Part shown: in pieces, positions 1 through 8,090 of the stretch
How positions within the stretch are numbered: position 1 is the stretch's first letter
Layout of the letters: each line of letters begins with the position of its first letter
Origin: Rhodopseudomonas sp.
GTDB lineage: Bacteria; Pseudomonadota; Alphaproteobacteria; Rhizobiales; Xanthobacteraceae
Direction: 5' to 3'
DNA length: 64,000 nucleotides
Assembly: GCA_016124795.1 (NCBI GenBank)
Contig: WGNB01000010.1
Span: forward strand, 124,001-188,000
Position numbers and translations under genes: made by a program
The notes under the pieces: generated by a model
Told to the model about the DNA's origin: nothing
Databases searched by the model: none
What the model saw: the letters and a program-made list of their open reading frames with translations, nothing else

Positions 1-163
1 GCAAGGCCTTCGACGGCACGCAACCGATATTCAGGCAATCGCCGCCCATTTTGTGCTTTTCGATCAGCACGACGGGGACGCCGAATGCCGCCGCCGCCGC
101 CGCCACCGACAGGCCACCGGAGCCGGCGCCAATCACACAAATGTCAGGCTTGAGAATATCCAC
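1..163 (-). CDS. Pyridine nucleotide-disulfide oxidoreductase (lipoamide dehydrogenase / mercuric reductase-like), 5' part only
   Basis: The minus strand encodes the N-terminal FAD-binding segment of a class I flavoprotein disulfide reductase: an ADP-binding GAGSGGLS loop after a short beta strand, then GGDCLNIGCVPSK with the redox pair C-x4-C. The gene runs off the left edge, so only about 54 residues are visible and lipoamide dehydrogenase, glutathione reductase and mercuric reductase-like members cannot be told apart. The likely start is the GTG at 161-163 (MDILKPD...) preceded by GAGGG. It follows the TVP38-type gene on the same strand after a short gap, a pairing common in proteobacteria that suggests co-transcription. 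Confidence 0.85.
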   Translation of the reverse strand, partial: MDILKPDICVIGAGSGGLSVAAAAAAFGVPVVLIEKHKMGGDCLNIGCVPSKAL

Positions 164-206
164 CGCGCCCTCATGACTGTTGCCGCGACCATAGCGGAAA
201 AACCGC

Positions 207-950
207 TCAGCCGTGCGCCGGCCGGCGCATCCGCCGCACCGCGACCGGCACCAGGGCGAGCAGGCCCAGTCCGACCAGCGCACCGATCAGCTGCGGCGTC
301 AGGACGTCTTTGGCGTCGAAGGTCAGATGGCAGTTGCCGGTGCCAGTGGCCAGGCAGGCCGCATAGGCCGCTTTTTGCGCGGCAATGACGCTGTCGAGGC
401 CCGTGCCGGCGAGCGAAAACACCACCGAAGCCGGGATGACGCCGAGTGCGGTCGCGATGACGAAGGGCATCAGCCTGACGCCGGCAAAGGCCGGCACCAG
501 ATTAACCAGAAAGAATGGAAACGCCGGGACCAACCGCAGGAACAGCAGGTAGGAAAACGCTTCGTCGCGGAAGTTCGCGGCTAGCCGAGCCGCGCGCGGC
601 CCGGCTCGTTTCAACAAGGGCTCGCCCAGTGCCGTCCGCGCCACGAGGAAGATGGCGGTCGCGCCAATCGTGGCACCGGTCACCGCCGCGGCCGCGCCCG
701 GGACCAGACCGAACAGAAAACCGCCGCTGATCGTTAAGAAAGTCGCACCGGGGACCGACAGTGCGACCGTCACGATATAAATGCCGACGAAAGCTAGGAT
801 GGCCAGCAGATCATGCGCCCTGATGAAAGCGTCGATCGCCTCGCGGTGCCGGACCAGGTCTTCCAGCGACAGCCCGCCACGGCCGTAAAAGTAAAATGAT
901 ACCGCCATCAGGCCCGCCAGCAACGCGAGTAGCAAGAGCCGGCGGTTCAT
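207..950 (-). CDS. TVP38/TMEM64 family (VTT domain) inner-membrane protein
   Basis: About 247 residues. An N-terminal hydrophobic anchor is followed by a VTT (DedA-like) core: a long hydrophobic stretch around the SVPGATFLTISGG segment, an FGLVPGAAAAVTGATIGA region and the family hallmark FLRLVPAFPFFLVNLV near residues 150-165, then more membrane segments and a basic C-terminus. Members are polytopic inner-membrane proteins, some linked to lipid scrambling or small-molecule export; the substrate here cannot be read from sequence. I chose the ATG at 950 because GGAA lies just upstream. An in-frame ATG at 989 would add 13 hydrophilic residues. It lies just upstream of the oxidoreductase gene at the left edge. 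Confidence 0.88.
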   Translation of the reverse strand: MNRRLLLLALLAGLMAVSFYFYGRGGLSLEDLVRHREAIDAFIRAHDLLAILAFVGIYIVTVALSVPGATFLTISGGFLFGLVPGAAAAVTGATIGATAIFLVARTALGEPLLKRAGPRAARLAANFRDEAFSYLLFLRLVPAFPFFLVNLVPAFAGVRLMPFVIATALGVIPASVVFSLAGTGLDSVIAAQKAAYAACLATGTGNCHLTFDAKDVLTPQLIGALVGLGLLALVPVAVRRMRRPAHG

Positions 951-1126
951 GTTTCCGGATCGATCGGTCGGGACGGGCGGTACTTCCATTCGCCGTTATA
1001 TACAGCAGCCAGCCCACAAGACCGGGGCTTTCCGGCCTTTCTCACTCGCTTGTGACGGATTGTGACACGGCCGGGCCGGACGGACGAAAATGCGTCGAAT
1101 CGACCGGTCCCTGGCCGCCTATCGCA

Positions 1127-1154
1127 TTGACGGACAAGGGTCGCTCCCTTATAA
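1127..1154 (+). promoter_or_regulatory. Sigma-70-type promoter for rpmH-rnpA-yidC
   Basis: TTGACG at 1127-1132 and TTATAA at 1149-1154 are separated by 16 bases, a near-consensus housekeeping promoter. It sits about 110 bases upstream of the rpmH start and reads toward it. Assigned by inspection only. Confidence 0.6.
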
Positions 1155-1263
1155 GCCGCGCAAATCTAGTGCCGATCCGGGCTGAAAATCCGGTTTTCAC
1201 GTGGATTTCGGAGGCGCTTGTTCGCCTTCGCCACAAGCGGCACGACCAGCGGAGAATTTTATC

Positions 1264-1398
1264 GTGAAGCGGACCTATCAACCGAGCAAGCTTGTACGCA
1301 AGCGCCGTCACGGGTACCGCGCGCGCATGGCGACAGTCGGCGGGCGTAAGGTGATCGCGGCGCGGCGCGCCCGTGGGCGCAAGCGGCTGAGCGCCTAG
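1264..1398 (+). CDS. rpmH: 50S ribosomal protein L34
   Basis: A 44-residue, Arg/Lys-rich protein opening [17 protein letters not shown] and ending GRKRLSA, the full length and sequence pattern of bacterial L34, a small protein of the large ribosomal subunit. The start is GTG at 1264 with GGAG about ten bases upstream. The open frame continues upstream, but the family start is unambiguous. rpmH heads the classic rpmH-rnpA-yidC order. Its stop codon lies inside a palindromic element that fills the gap to rnpA. Confidence 0.97.
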   Translation: MKRTYQPSKLVRKRRHGYRARMATVGGRKVIAARRARGRKRLSA

Positions 1399-1453
1399 TG
1401 CATGAGTCCGAAAATCGCCCGGCGGTTTTTGGACATTCTGTCGCACTAGCGCC
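1391..1453. repeat. Palindromic element spanning the rpmH stop and the rpmH-rnpA gap
   Basis: Arms GCGCCTAGTGC (1391-1401) and GCACTAGCGC (1443-1452) are complementary, with a second inner pairing of TCCGAAAA against TTTTTGGA. The rpmH stop TAG is part of the left arm. The form resembles dispersed palindromic repeats of Bradyrhizobium relatives (GTCCGAAAA-type core). It may act as an mRNA stabiliser or attenuator between rpmH and rnpA. Confidence 0.6.
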
Positions 1454-1488
1454 AAAAGCGGCCTATCCACGCCGCAACGTCTGCTTAA

Positions 1489-1851
1489 ATGGAACGATTG
1501 AAGCAACGGGCGGATTTTATCGCAGCGGCGGGCGGGACCAAGGTGCCGGCCGCCGCTTTTGTACTACAGGCGCGCAAACGGGCCGATCAGGGGCCTGTCC
1601 GTTTCGGCTTTACCGTCTCTAAAAAGGTCGGCAATGCCGTCGAGCGCAACCGGGTCCGCCGCCGATTGAAGGAAATCGTGCGGCTTTCCGACCCAATCCG
1701 AATGCACACAGGACATGATTATGTGCTAGTCGGGCGGCGGGCGGCGCTCAAGCTGCCTTTTGACAAGATGACGAGCGAATTCGAGGGCGCATTGCGGCGT
1801 GCCCATGGGACGTCCATTGCGGGGCGCAGCGGCAACACGAGATCCCGATGA
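1489..1851 (+). CDS. rnpA: Ribonuclease P protein component
   Basis: 120 residues, the normal size for the basic protein subunit that joins the catalytic RNA to process tRNA 5' ends. It contains the RNase P protein signature VSKKVGNAVERNRVRRRLKE (about residues 44-63), including the RNR motif that contacts the RNA. It lies directly downstream of rpmH, and its TGA overlaps the yidC start in an ATGA junction, so translation of yidC is probably coupled. The C-terminus ends in a short Ser/Arg tail. Confidence 0.97.
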   Translation: MERLKQRADFIAAAGGTKVPAAAFVLQARKRADQGPVRFGFTVSKKVGNAVERNRVRRRLKEIVRLSDPIRMHTGHDYVLVGRRAALKLPFDKMTSEFEGALRRAHGTSIAGRSGNTRSR

Positions 1852-3686
1852 CCGACAATAAAAATACAATTCTCGCCATTGTTCTTTCCGCGGTCGTGCT
1901 GATCGCGTGGCAATATTTTTACGCCATGCCGAATGCCGAGAAGCAGAAGCTGGCGCAGCAGCAGCAACAGGCGCAACAGCAGGCCCAGAAGCCCGCCGCC
2001 CCGCCGACGCAAGCCGCCCAGTCCGGCGTCGCCCCGGCCGCGCCCGGCACCACCCCGGCCATCCCCGGCGCCAGCGCGCCGGCCACCGCCGGCGCACCGC
2101 TGACCCGCGACGCCGCCCTGTCGGCCTCGCCGCGCGTGCCGATCTCGACCGTCAGCCTGCAGGGCTCGATCGCGCTGAAAGGCGGCCGCATCGACGACCT
2201 GTCGCTGCTGAAATTCCGCGAGACCGTCGACCCGAAATCGCCGCCGATCACGCTGCTGTCGCCGTCCGGCAGCCCGGAGCCGTTCTACGCCGAATTCGGC
2301 TGGACCGCCGGCGACGCCGGCGTGAAGGTGCCCGGCGCCGACACGCTGTGGACCCGGCAGGGCGACGGCCCGCTCGACGTCAGCCACCCGGTGCAACTGA
2401 CCTGGGACAACGGCCAGGGCCTCACCTTCCACCGCACCATTTCGGTCGACGACAAGTTCCTGTTCACGGTCAAGGACGAGGTCGCCAACAAGAGCGACAA
2501 GCCGGTCACGCTCTATCCCTACGCGCTGATCTCGCGCCACGGCCTGCCGGTCACCGCCGGCTACTACATCCTGCATGAAGGCCTCGTCGGCGTGCTCGAC
2601 GACAAGCTGCAGGAAGTCACCTACAAGACCATCGAAGACAAGAAGGTCGAGACCTACGACACCACCAACGGCTGGCTCGGCATCACCGACAAATACTGGG
2701 CCGCCGCGCTGCTGCCGGACCCGAAGGCGCACCTCAAGGCACGCTTTTCGACCGGCACGCTGGGCTCGACCAAGACTTTCCAGACCGACTATCTCGAGGA
2801 CGCCAAGACCATCGCGCCCGGCGCGACCGGTTCGGTGGCGACCAATTTGTTCGCCGGCGCCAAGGAAGTGCGCGTCGTCAACGGCTACGAGAAAGAGCTC
2901 AACCTCAACCGCTTCGACCTGTTGATCGACTGGGGCTGGTTCTACTTCATCACCAAGCCGCTGTTTAAGGTGATCGACTGGCTCTATCACCTCGTCGGCA
3001 ATTTCGGCCTCGCCATTTTGATCGTCACCGTGCTGATCAAGGCGGCGTTCTTCCCGCTCGCCAACAAGTCCTACGCCTCGATGGCGAAGATGAAGGCGGT
3101 GCAGCCGCAGATGCAGGCGCTGAAAGCCCGCTATCCCGACGACAAGGCCAAGCAGCAACAGGAGCTGATGGCGCTGTACAAGAAGGAGAAGATCAACCCG
3201 CTGGCCGGCTGTCTGCCGATCGCGGTGCAGATCCCGGTGTTCTTCTCGCTCTACAAGGTGCTGTTCGTCACCATCGAAATGCGGCACGCGCCGTTCTTCG
3301 GCTGGATCCACGACCTGTCGGCGCCGGACCCGACCAACATCTTCAACCTGTTCGGCCTGATCCCGTTCGATCCGACGCAGGTGCCGGTGATCGGCCACTT
3401 CCTGCATGTCGGCCTGTGGGGCGTCATCATGGGCATCACGATGTGGGCGCAGATGAAGCTCAACCCGGCGCCGCCGGACCCGACGCAGAAGATGATCTTC
3501 GACTGGATGCCGGTGATCTTCACTTTCATGCTGGCGAGCTTCCCGGCCGGCCTCGTGATCTACTGGGCCTGGAACAACTCGCTGTCGGTCGCGCAGCAGT
3601 CGATCATCATGCGCAAGCATGGGGCCAAGATCGAACTGATCGACAACGTCAAAGCGCTGTTCGGGAAGAAGAAGCCGCAAAGCTGA
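1848..3686 (+). CDS. yidC: Membrane protein insertase YidC
   Basis: 612 residues. It has the Gram-negative layout: an N-terminal membrane anchor (about residues 8-26), a Gln/Ala/Pro-rich linker, a large periplasmic beta domain (about 90-350) and the conserved insertase core with five membrane segments (about 360-600), including the NPLAGCLPIAVQIPVFFSLYKV and SFPAGLVIYWAWNN segments. YidC inserts and folds inner-membrane proteins alone or with SecYEG. It starts within the rnpA stop (ATGA). A strong terminator follows the gene, ending the operon; engB, usually next in relatives, has been displaced by about 8 kb. Confidence 0.98.
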   Translation: MTDNKNTILAIVLSAVVLIAWQYFYAMPNAEKQKLAQQQQQAQQQAQKPAAPPTQAAQSGVAPAAPGTTPAIPGASAPATAGAPLTRDAALSASPRVPISTVSLQGSIALKGGRIDDLSLLKFRETVDPKSPPITLLSPSGSPEPFYAEFGWTAGDAGVKVPGADTLWTRQGDGPLDVSHPVQLTWDNGQGLTFHRTISVDDKFLFTVKDEVANKSDKPVTLYPYALISRHGLPVTAGYYILHEGLVGVLDDKLQEVTYKTIEDKKVETYDTTNGWLGITDKYWAAALLPDPKAHLKARFSTGTLGSTKTFQTDYLEDAKTIAPGATGSVATNLFAGAKEVRVVNGYEKELNLNRFDLLIDWGWFYFITKPLFKVIDWLYHLVGNFGLAILIVTVLIKAAFFPLANKSYASMAKMKAVQPQMQALKARYPDDKAKQQQELMALYKKEKINPLAGCLPIAVQIPVFFSLYKVLFVTIEMRHAPFFGWIHDLSAPDPTNIFNLFGLIPFDPTQVPVIGHFLHVGLWGVIMGITMWAQMKLNPAPPDPTQKMIFDWMPVIFTFMLASFPAGLVIYWAWNNSLSVAQQSIIMRKHGAKIELIDNVKALFGKKKPQS

Positions 3687-3719
3687 GCGGCGTCGAACAC
3701 GTCACGGGTCAAGATACCA

Positions 3720-3752
3720 ATCGCCGGGCCACAAGCCCGGCGATTTTCGTTT
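3720..3752 (+). terminator. Rho-independent terminator after yidC
   Basis: A perfect 10-bp stem, ATCGCCGGGC (3720-3729) with GCCCGGCGAT (3735-3744), has a 5-base loop and is followed by TTTTCGTTTT. It lies 34 bases past the yidC stop. Confidence 0.85.
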
Positions 3753-3842
3753 TGGGAAGCGGGGCTGTTGATGGCGTCTGAGTGCTGAGAGCAGTTGAAT
3801 TTCTGCGACGGCGAGAATTGGCACGACAGGCCTATAACAAAT

Positions 3843-3861
3843 GACCTTCAGGTTATGAGCC
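3843..3861 (-). repeat. Left tRNA-fMet fragment (att-like)
   Basis: The minus strand reads GGCTCATAACCTGAAGGTC, identical to the anticodon loop, 3' anticodon stem and variable region of the usual bacterial initiator tRNA-Met(CAU). No acceptor or T-arm sequence flanks it. A diverged but longer copy in the same orientation lies at 7188-7234, so the two are direct repeats around the AT-rich gene cluster and may be attachment-site remnants. Confidence 0.55.
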
Positions 3862-4269
3862 GTCTTATCCATATTATATCTATTTGATATAATTAAATTT
3901 TTTTGATGTTAGACTGTGCATGTATACGAAAGTGTGCAAATTCTTACCGCTTCGTTAACCACCTTTGTTCTGCGCAACAATTCTGGGATTTTGGCACTCG
4001 GCTACGGAAATAAATAATCGCATCCGGTCACGATCCATCATGACCCGGCCACTTTGGCGAGGAGCGGGGTAGCAAGCGCAAGCCGAGTGAGAATCCTAGT
4101 CTGCACAAGCTAAGCACGGAAGATTGGAAATTGGCTGGCGCGAGCGCGGGCAGCGTCACTTATTTCTAATTCATCCCCAGTTTTCGTACAACCCTAAATT
4201 GACTAGATCTCGATGTAAGGACACGCTGACCCCCCTGAAATTTGAGGGGACATCAGTTGGGGGGCATCG

Positions 4270-5487
4270 ATGAGATTTACGTATTACGCCATCATCCTGA
4301 GCGTTCTGACCACATCTACGGAACTCGCCAGCGCTCAGACGCTTCAACAAATACTGAATATCGGCAGAGAGCAAAATCCGATTGCTGAGTCACTGGCCGT
4401 TTTTCATAAGTGCGAGTTGATTACACCGCCATCAGATTTCTTGGTCGGAAAGAGGCCCGGTGCGGGTACACCCGGGACTATCTTAGTACCGGTACGCGAC
4501 CCTTCTGACAAGAAGACCTGGGACTTCTCCGGCATCGGGGCGATATGTCCGGTCATGTACGCGACAGAAGATTTTCCACCTGCCGTGAAAGACGTCGACA
4601 AAACGGGTATTCGCTCCAGCATTGGGTTTAAGGAAGAGATATCCGCTTCGGTAAAGCTAACGATAGGGAAATGGCTGAAGATTCTCGATTTTGATGCTTC
4701 CAAAATTCAACAGCTCGGAATCTGGCTAAGCACGGATGACTCTGTGGCCTTCGCCGACAACATCGGTAAATCCGTTCGAGCAATTAGAAAAGAATATGGC
4801 CCCGATTGTCCTGCGACCTCCGACCCTAAGCTTTATTCAAGGGCCAAAATCGTCGAGCGGGCTTGCGTAGGCAAGATAACGGTATCGCTGGTGGCGAAAA
4901 AAGAAATGTCTTTGAACGCCTTTGACCTAACGTTTTCGCAATTTGCTGTCGGCCTCAAAGCAAGTTGGAAAAGAGACACCGTGGGTGCAGCCTCCGACTG
5001 TACAGTGGACGCCTCTGGCCTCGCCGAGAGCAGCACCCCAAAAGCGGCGTCGTCCACAACCAGCAACGCTGGCGCTGCAGACGCAACAAAAGACAAACCT
5101 TCTACCGATAAGCCCGCTGCGGGTGGTTTGTTAGTATCGATTACTGAGGGGACAATCGACGCAACTTACAAAGGCGAAATCTCGCCCGATCATATCATGA
5201 GCAAGCCTACGCCAAAACAGATTTCAAATGTTACTTCAAAGTCGGCAACGCCCACTGAAAAACCCAAGCCAACGGCTACAGCCGACAAACCACAGACTGC
5301 CACGCCAACGGAGGGTGACAAGCCAGCGGCGACCCAACCGGCTGGAGCAAAGCAAACTACGACTTGTGCGAAAAACGTGGTTTACCAAACCGTGGGCAAC
5401 ATGGTGCTCGGTGTTCACATGCGGCCCGCCGGCGATTACCTAAGGCTTCCAGCAAACAATGTGCCTTATCAACCAACCAAGCCTTAA
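4270..5487 (+). CDS. Exported protein of unknown function (island protein 1)
   Basis: 405 residues, not recognised as a named family. It has an N-terminal signal peptide with a probable cleavage near ASAQ at about residue 23. A globular part to about residue 245 includes a PGTILVP...AICP segment (about 70-97) and a later Cys region followed by KIVERACVGK. Residues about 255-365 are a Thr/Pro/Lys/Ala-rich linker, and a short C-terminal CAKNVVYQTVGN module closes the protein. GGGGGG precedes the ATG. By eye the two conserved segments recur in the next two genes, suggesting tandem paralogs. Base composition and codons are AT-richer than the flanks, consistent with acquisition. It is probably periplasmic or secreted. 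Confidence 0.75.
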   Translation: MRFTYYAIILSVLTTSTELASAQTLQQILNIGREQNPIAESLAVFHKCELITPPSDFLVGKRPGAGTPGTILVPVRDPSDKKTWDFSGIGAICPVMYATEDFPPAVKDVDKTGIRSSIGFKEEISASVKLTIGKWLKILDFDASKIQQLGIWLSTDDSVAFADNIGKSVRAIRKEYGPDCPATSDPKLYSRAKIVERACVGKITVSLVAKKEMSLNAFDLTFSQFAVGLKASWKRDTVGAASDCTVDASGLAESSTPKAASSTTSNAGAADATKDKPSTDKPAAGGLLVSITEGTIDATYKGEISPDHIMSKPTPKQISNVTSKSATPTEKPKPTATADKPQTATPTEGDKPAATQPAGAKQTTTCAKNVVYQTVGNMVLGVHMRPAGDYLRLPANNVPYQPTKP

Positions 5488-5501
5488 CAGCCGGCGCTCA
5501 C

Positions 5502-6242
5502 ATGTTGTCATTAAGGACTATTATTGGCACCCTCGCCTTGGCAGGTACTGTTGTTGGATGCGCCGCTCCACCGACCTTCCGCAACGTCGTTTACGAGCAT
5601 GTTAGCCAAACCGCGCGCGTCCTCGACCCCTCGGGCAGAGCAACATCGCGCCACAACAACTTCCGGTTTCCGCCGGGTACGATCGTGCTTCCGGATAACT
5701 CTGAGATTGCTGACGTTCTAAAAAGGGAAGCTGGTTTTATAGGCGAGGCACAGGCATGCCCTCAAAGGCTGTATCGACTAAAAGATCTTACGCGCGTGCT
5801 ACCGAAAGAGAACCCGGTGCATGTTCCGTACGACATTAAAATAGTGCTTGCTTCGCCGTTCTCGGCACAATCGGCCATCGCCAACTTCAAAAATAGCAAG
5901 GGGCTAGCGGATATCCCGGACAATACCTTGGCGTGGGTACGCCAAGTCGACTACACGATTTCAAACATTAAGGCCTATGAGGTCAACGATGAACAGTTTG
6001 CTAACTCCATTAAACAAATCAAAGCGGACCCGAACTGCGCTTTTGCCATAAAGCCGTTCCGTTCTCTGGTTGTAAGACGAATCTACGTCGGCAACGTAAA
6101 TATTTATGTGCGATGGGACAGGGGATATGCCTTGGCTGTTGGAAGTTCCATAAGAAGCAGGGTCGAAAGTGCGCTTCGATTTAGCTACGTTGGACGGAAG
6201 CGCGTGTTCGCTGTAGAAACCGACCGCTTAGGGTTTTTCTAG
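5502..6242 (+). CDS. Putative lipoprotein of unknown function (island protein 2)
   Basis: 246 residues from the ATG at 5502, only 14 bases after the previous stop, so co-transcribed. The N-terminus is a lipoprotein signal with a hydrophobic run ending VVGC at Cys-20, which predicts anchoring to a membrane. The body contains PPGTIVLP, then a Cys-Pro about 25 residues on, and later SIKQIKADPNCAF followed by VVRRIYVGNV. These match the spacing and residues of the PGTI-CP and C...R..VG segments of the upstream protein. The open frame extends upstream to 5364, but that part overlaps the preceding gene and lacks the signal peptide at its start. Function unknown. Confidence 0.72.
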   Translation: MLSLRTIIGTLALAGTVVGCAAPPTFRNVVYEHVSQTARVLDPSGRATSRHNNFRFPPGTIVLPDNSEIADVLKREAGFIGEAQACPQRLYRLKDLTRVLPKENPVHVPYDIKIVLASPFSAQSAIANFKNSKGLADIPDNTLAWVRQVDYTISNIKAYEVNDEQFANSIKQIKADPNCAFAIKPFRSLVVRRIYVGNVNIYVRWDRGYALAVGSSIRSRVESALRFSYVGRKRVFAVETDRLGFF

Positions 6243-6263
6243 GCGGCAACCGCCAGCTCGCTT

Positions 6264-7061
6264 ATGGGATTCTTTCGGCACATTAAATACATCCTCAGAT
6301 TGATTGCCGCGTTAATGTTCATCGCGTTACCGGGGGCAACGATCGCAGGGGATTTACCGTCTACGATTAGAAAACTCCGCCAAGACGATAATCTTATACG
6401 CACGTCTCGATATTCAGATACGCATTGCAACCAAATTGACTGCATCACCGACGACGAGTCTTTACAGATCGGGAGCCTGATTAGTGTTCTGCCTGATGGT
6501 ACGTATCAGGTTGTTTGCCTGTCAGGTAGCCACGCCTTAGGCACATTTGCCGTCAAAGCACCTGAAGCGGCCACCGCACCTTTCGAGTTGGGGTACGAAG
6601 AGAAGACGCTGCGACAGTTTCTCGAAGGTACTCCGGGATATGAAACAGCCTTCGACCTCATTCAAAATCTGCTCAAGAGTGGGGTCATAGAAGCACGCCA
6701 AGTATACTCGCAACTCACAATCGGCGATAGAGACCTGCGAATTGCATTATCAGGATTGCAGCACAGCTGCGCACGGAAGGCGCCAACAGGCACCAAGATC
6801 GTTCTCGAAAGGCGCTTTGCGACTATAGCCTTGTTAGGGAACATCAAGCAGAATGTGAATTTTGAAGAGTTTAAGTCCTCTCTGCTTAAGATCAGCAATA
6901 TCTTGGGCGGAAGGTACGAAACAAAAATCGGTAGCGTTGGTGGCGAGCGCGTACTGCATATTGAAACTCGGAACCCACGGTTATTTCTCGTTCGCGCCGT
7001 TTCTTTGGATGATGTAAAAAAATATCATCCCGGATGGATCGACCAAATTCCCAAACGCTAG
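6264..7061 (+). CDS. Exported protein of unknown function (island protein 3)
   Basis: 265 residues, starting 22 bases after the lipoprotein gene. There is a signal peptide with basic n-region (FRHIKY) and a hydrophobic core ending near IAGD at about residue 29. The mature part carries IGSLISVLPDG...VVCLSG (about 73-92) and, later, an SGLQHSCARK stretch followed by KIVLERR. These line up loosely with the two conserved segments of the two upstream proteins, so I infer a three-member family. No known domain was recognised. The gene closes the AT-rich cluster; a gene-free stretch follows and then the tRNA remnant. Confidence 0.7.
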   Translation: MGFFRHIKYILRLIAALMFIALPGATIAGDLPSTIRKLRQDDNLIRTSRYSDTHCNQIDCITDDESLQIGSLISVLPDGTYQVVCLSGSHALGTFAVKAPEAATAPFELGYEEKTLRQFLEGTPGYETAFDLIQNLLKSGVIEARQVYSQLTIGDRDLRIALSGLQHSCARKAPTGTKIVLERRFATIALLGNIKQNVNFEEFKSSLLKISNILGGRYETKIGSVGGERVLHIETRNPRLFLVRAVSLDDVKKYHPGWIDQIPKR

Positions 7062-7187
7062 ATGCCACAAACTAGAAATACCCAATCATTAGCCGGCAAG
7101 GCATCCGTTCGCGCTCGCAAAGCATTCACCTAGTAAAGATTTTTTTCCAACTATGCGGCCCAGTAAATCATTGATGATTTGAGGAAC

Positions 7188-7234
7188 TGGTTGCGGGGAG
7201 AAGATTTGAACTTCCGACCTCAAGGTTATGAGCC
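7188..7234 (-). repeat. Right tRNA-fMet 3' half (tRNA remnant, att-like)
   Basis: Read on the minus strand this is the 3' part of an initiator tRNA: anticodon loop CTCATAA, variable region, a T-arm (GGAAG-TTCAAAT-CTTCT, still able to pair), the acceptor 3' strand and an encoded CCA. The 5' half is missing; seven bases farther up begins the IS remnant. It is not a functional tRNA. It repeats the 3843-3861 fragment in the same orientation, as expected of a site-specific integration scar. Confidence 0.7.
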
Positions 7235-7241
7235 AGTATAG

Positions 7242-8090
7242 TGACCTGCTCCCAAACTTGCCCTCGTTTATAAGGAGGGTCTGTTCCGGTTATGGCCCTC
7301 GGTGGGGCGTGCTGCGAACTCGGTTGGTGTGGCCCGTAGAGGCTCGTGTGTGGCCGGTTGGTGTTGTAGTCGATCCTCCATGCTTCAATTATCTCGTGGA
7401 CCTCGCTGAGGTTCACGAACAGGGTTTCGTTAAGGCACTCGTCGCGGAGACTGCCGTCGAAGCTCTCGACGAAGCCATTCTGCATCGGTTTGCCCGGCGC
7501 TATGTAGTGCCATTCGATGCCGCGCGCCTCCTGCCAGGCCAAGATGGCATTCGAAGCAAACTCAGTGCCATTGTCGCTGACGATCATGCGCGGGCAACCT
7601 CGGCTCTCGATGATATGGCTGAGTTCGCGGACGACGCGGGGAGCGGTCAGCGAGGTGTCGGCGACCAGCCCTAGGCACTCTCGGGTGAAGTCATCGACCA
7701 CGGTGAGGATGCGGAAGCGCCGCCCACTCATCAGCGTATCCATGACGAAGTCGAGCGACAAGCGCAGATTGCGATCTTGCGGGATGGCCATCGGCTCTCG
7801 GGTGCCCAGAGCCCGCTTACCGCCTCCGCATTTACGCACGGATAGCCGCTCTTCCCTGTATAGGCGGTAGAGCTTCTTGTGATTCAGCTTGATGCCCTGG
7901 CGGGTCAGAAGCAGCCCGAGACGCCGGTAGCCGAACCGCCGCCGCTGTGAGGCCAGCTCCCGCAGCTTGCTCCGAAGCTCTTCATCGCCAGTACGCTTGG
8001 AGGTATAGCGACAGGTCTTCGGATGCAGGCCAACGAGCCGACAGGCCCGTCGCTTCGAGTAGCTCCTCTCTCGGACCGCCCAGCGCGCAG
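7242..8090 (-). mobile_element. IS3-family insertion sequence remnant
   Basis: The 3' end of the element is probably the TGACCTGCTCCC at 7242-7253, 15 bases beyond the natural transposase stop, a position that fits a terminal inverted repeat. The other end, with orfA and its terminal repeat, is missing; homology stops near 8090, where a palindromic repeat begins. The remnant lies directly beside the tRNA-fMet fragment. Confidence 0.65.

Larger units (their letters stand above)
3687..4269. other. Gene-free left margin of the island (583 bp)
   Basis: Past the yidC terminator the base composition drops sharply, with a run of A/T from about 3868 to 3905. It holds a 19-base initiator-tRNA fragment (3843-3861) and, just before the next gene, a CCCCT/AGGGG inverted repeat around AAATTT (about 4231-4247). 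No convincing reading frame was seen on either strand. Confidence 0.6.

Noticed and set aside
990-1263. Replication origin near rpmH
   Set aside because: rpmH lies by oriC in some bacteria, but I see no cluster of DnaA boxes or AT-rich unwinding region, and dnaA/dnaN are not present.
1719-3680. 653-codon open frame on the minus strand opposite yidC
   Set aside because: Arg/His/Asp-rich low-complexity product with no domain; the plus strand encodes a full YidC. It is a high-GC shadow frame.
5364-5501. Longer N-terminus for the island lipoprotein
   Set aside because: The extra 46 codons overlap the end of the previous gene and would bury the lipoprotein signal; ATG 5502 fits better.
7188-7260. 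A complete tRNA-Met gene
   Set aside because: Only the anticodon loop to CCA is present; bases farther 5' do not form the D-arm, 5' anticodon stem or acceptor pairing.
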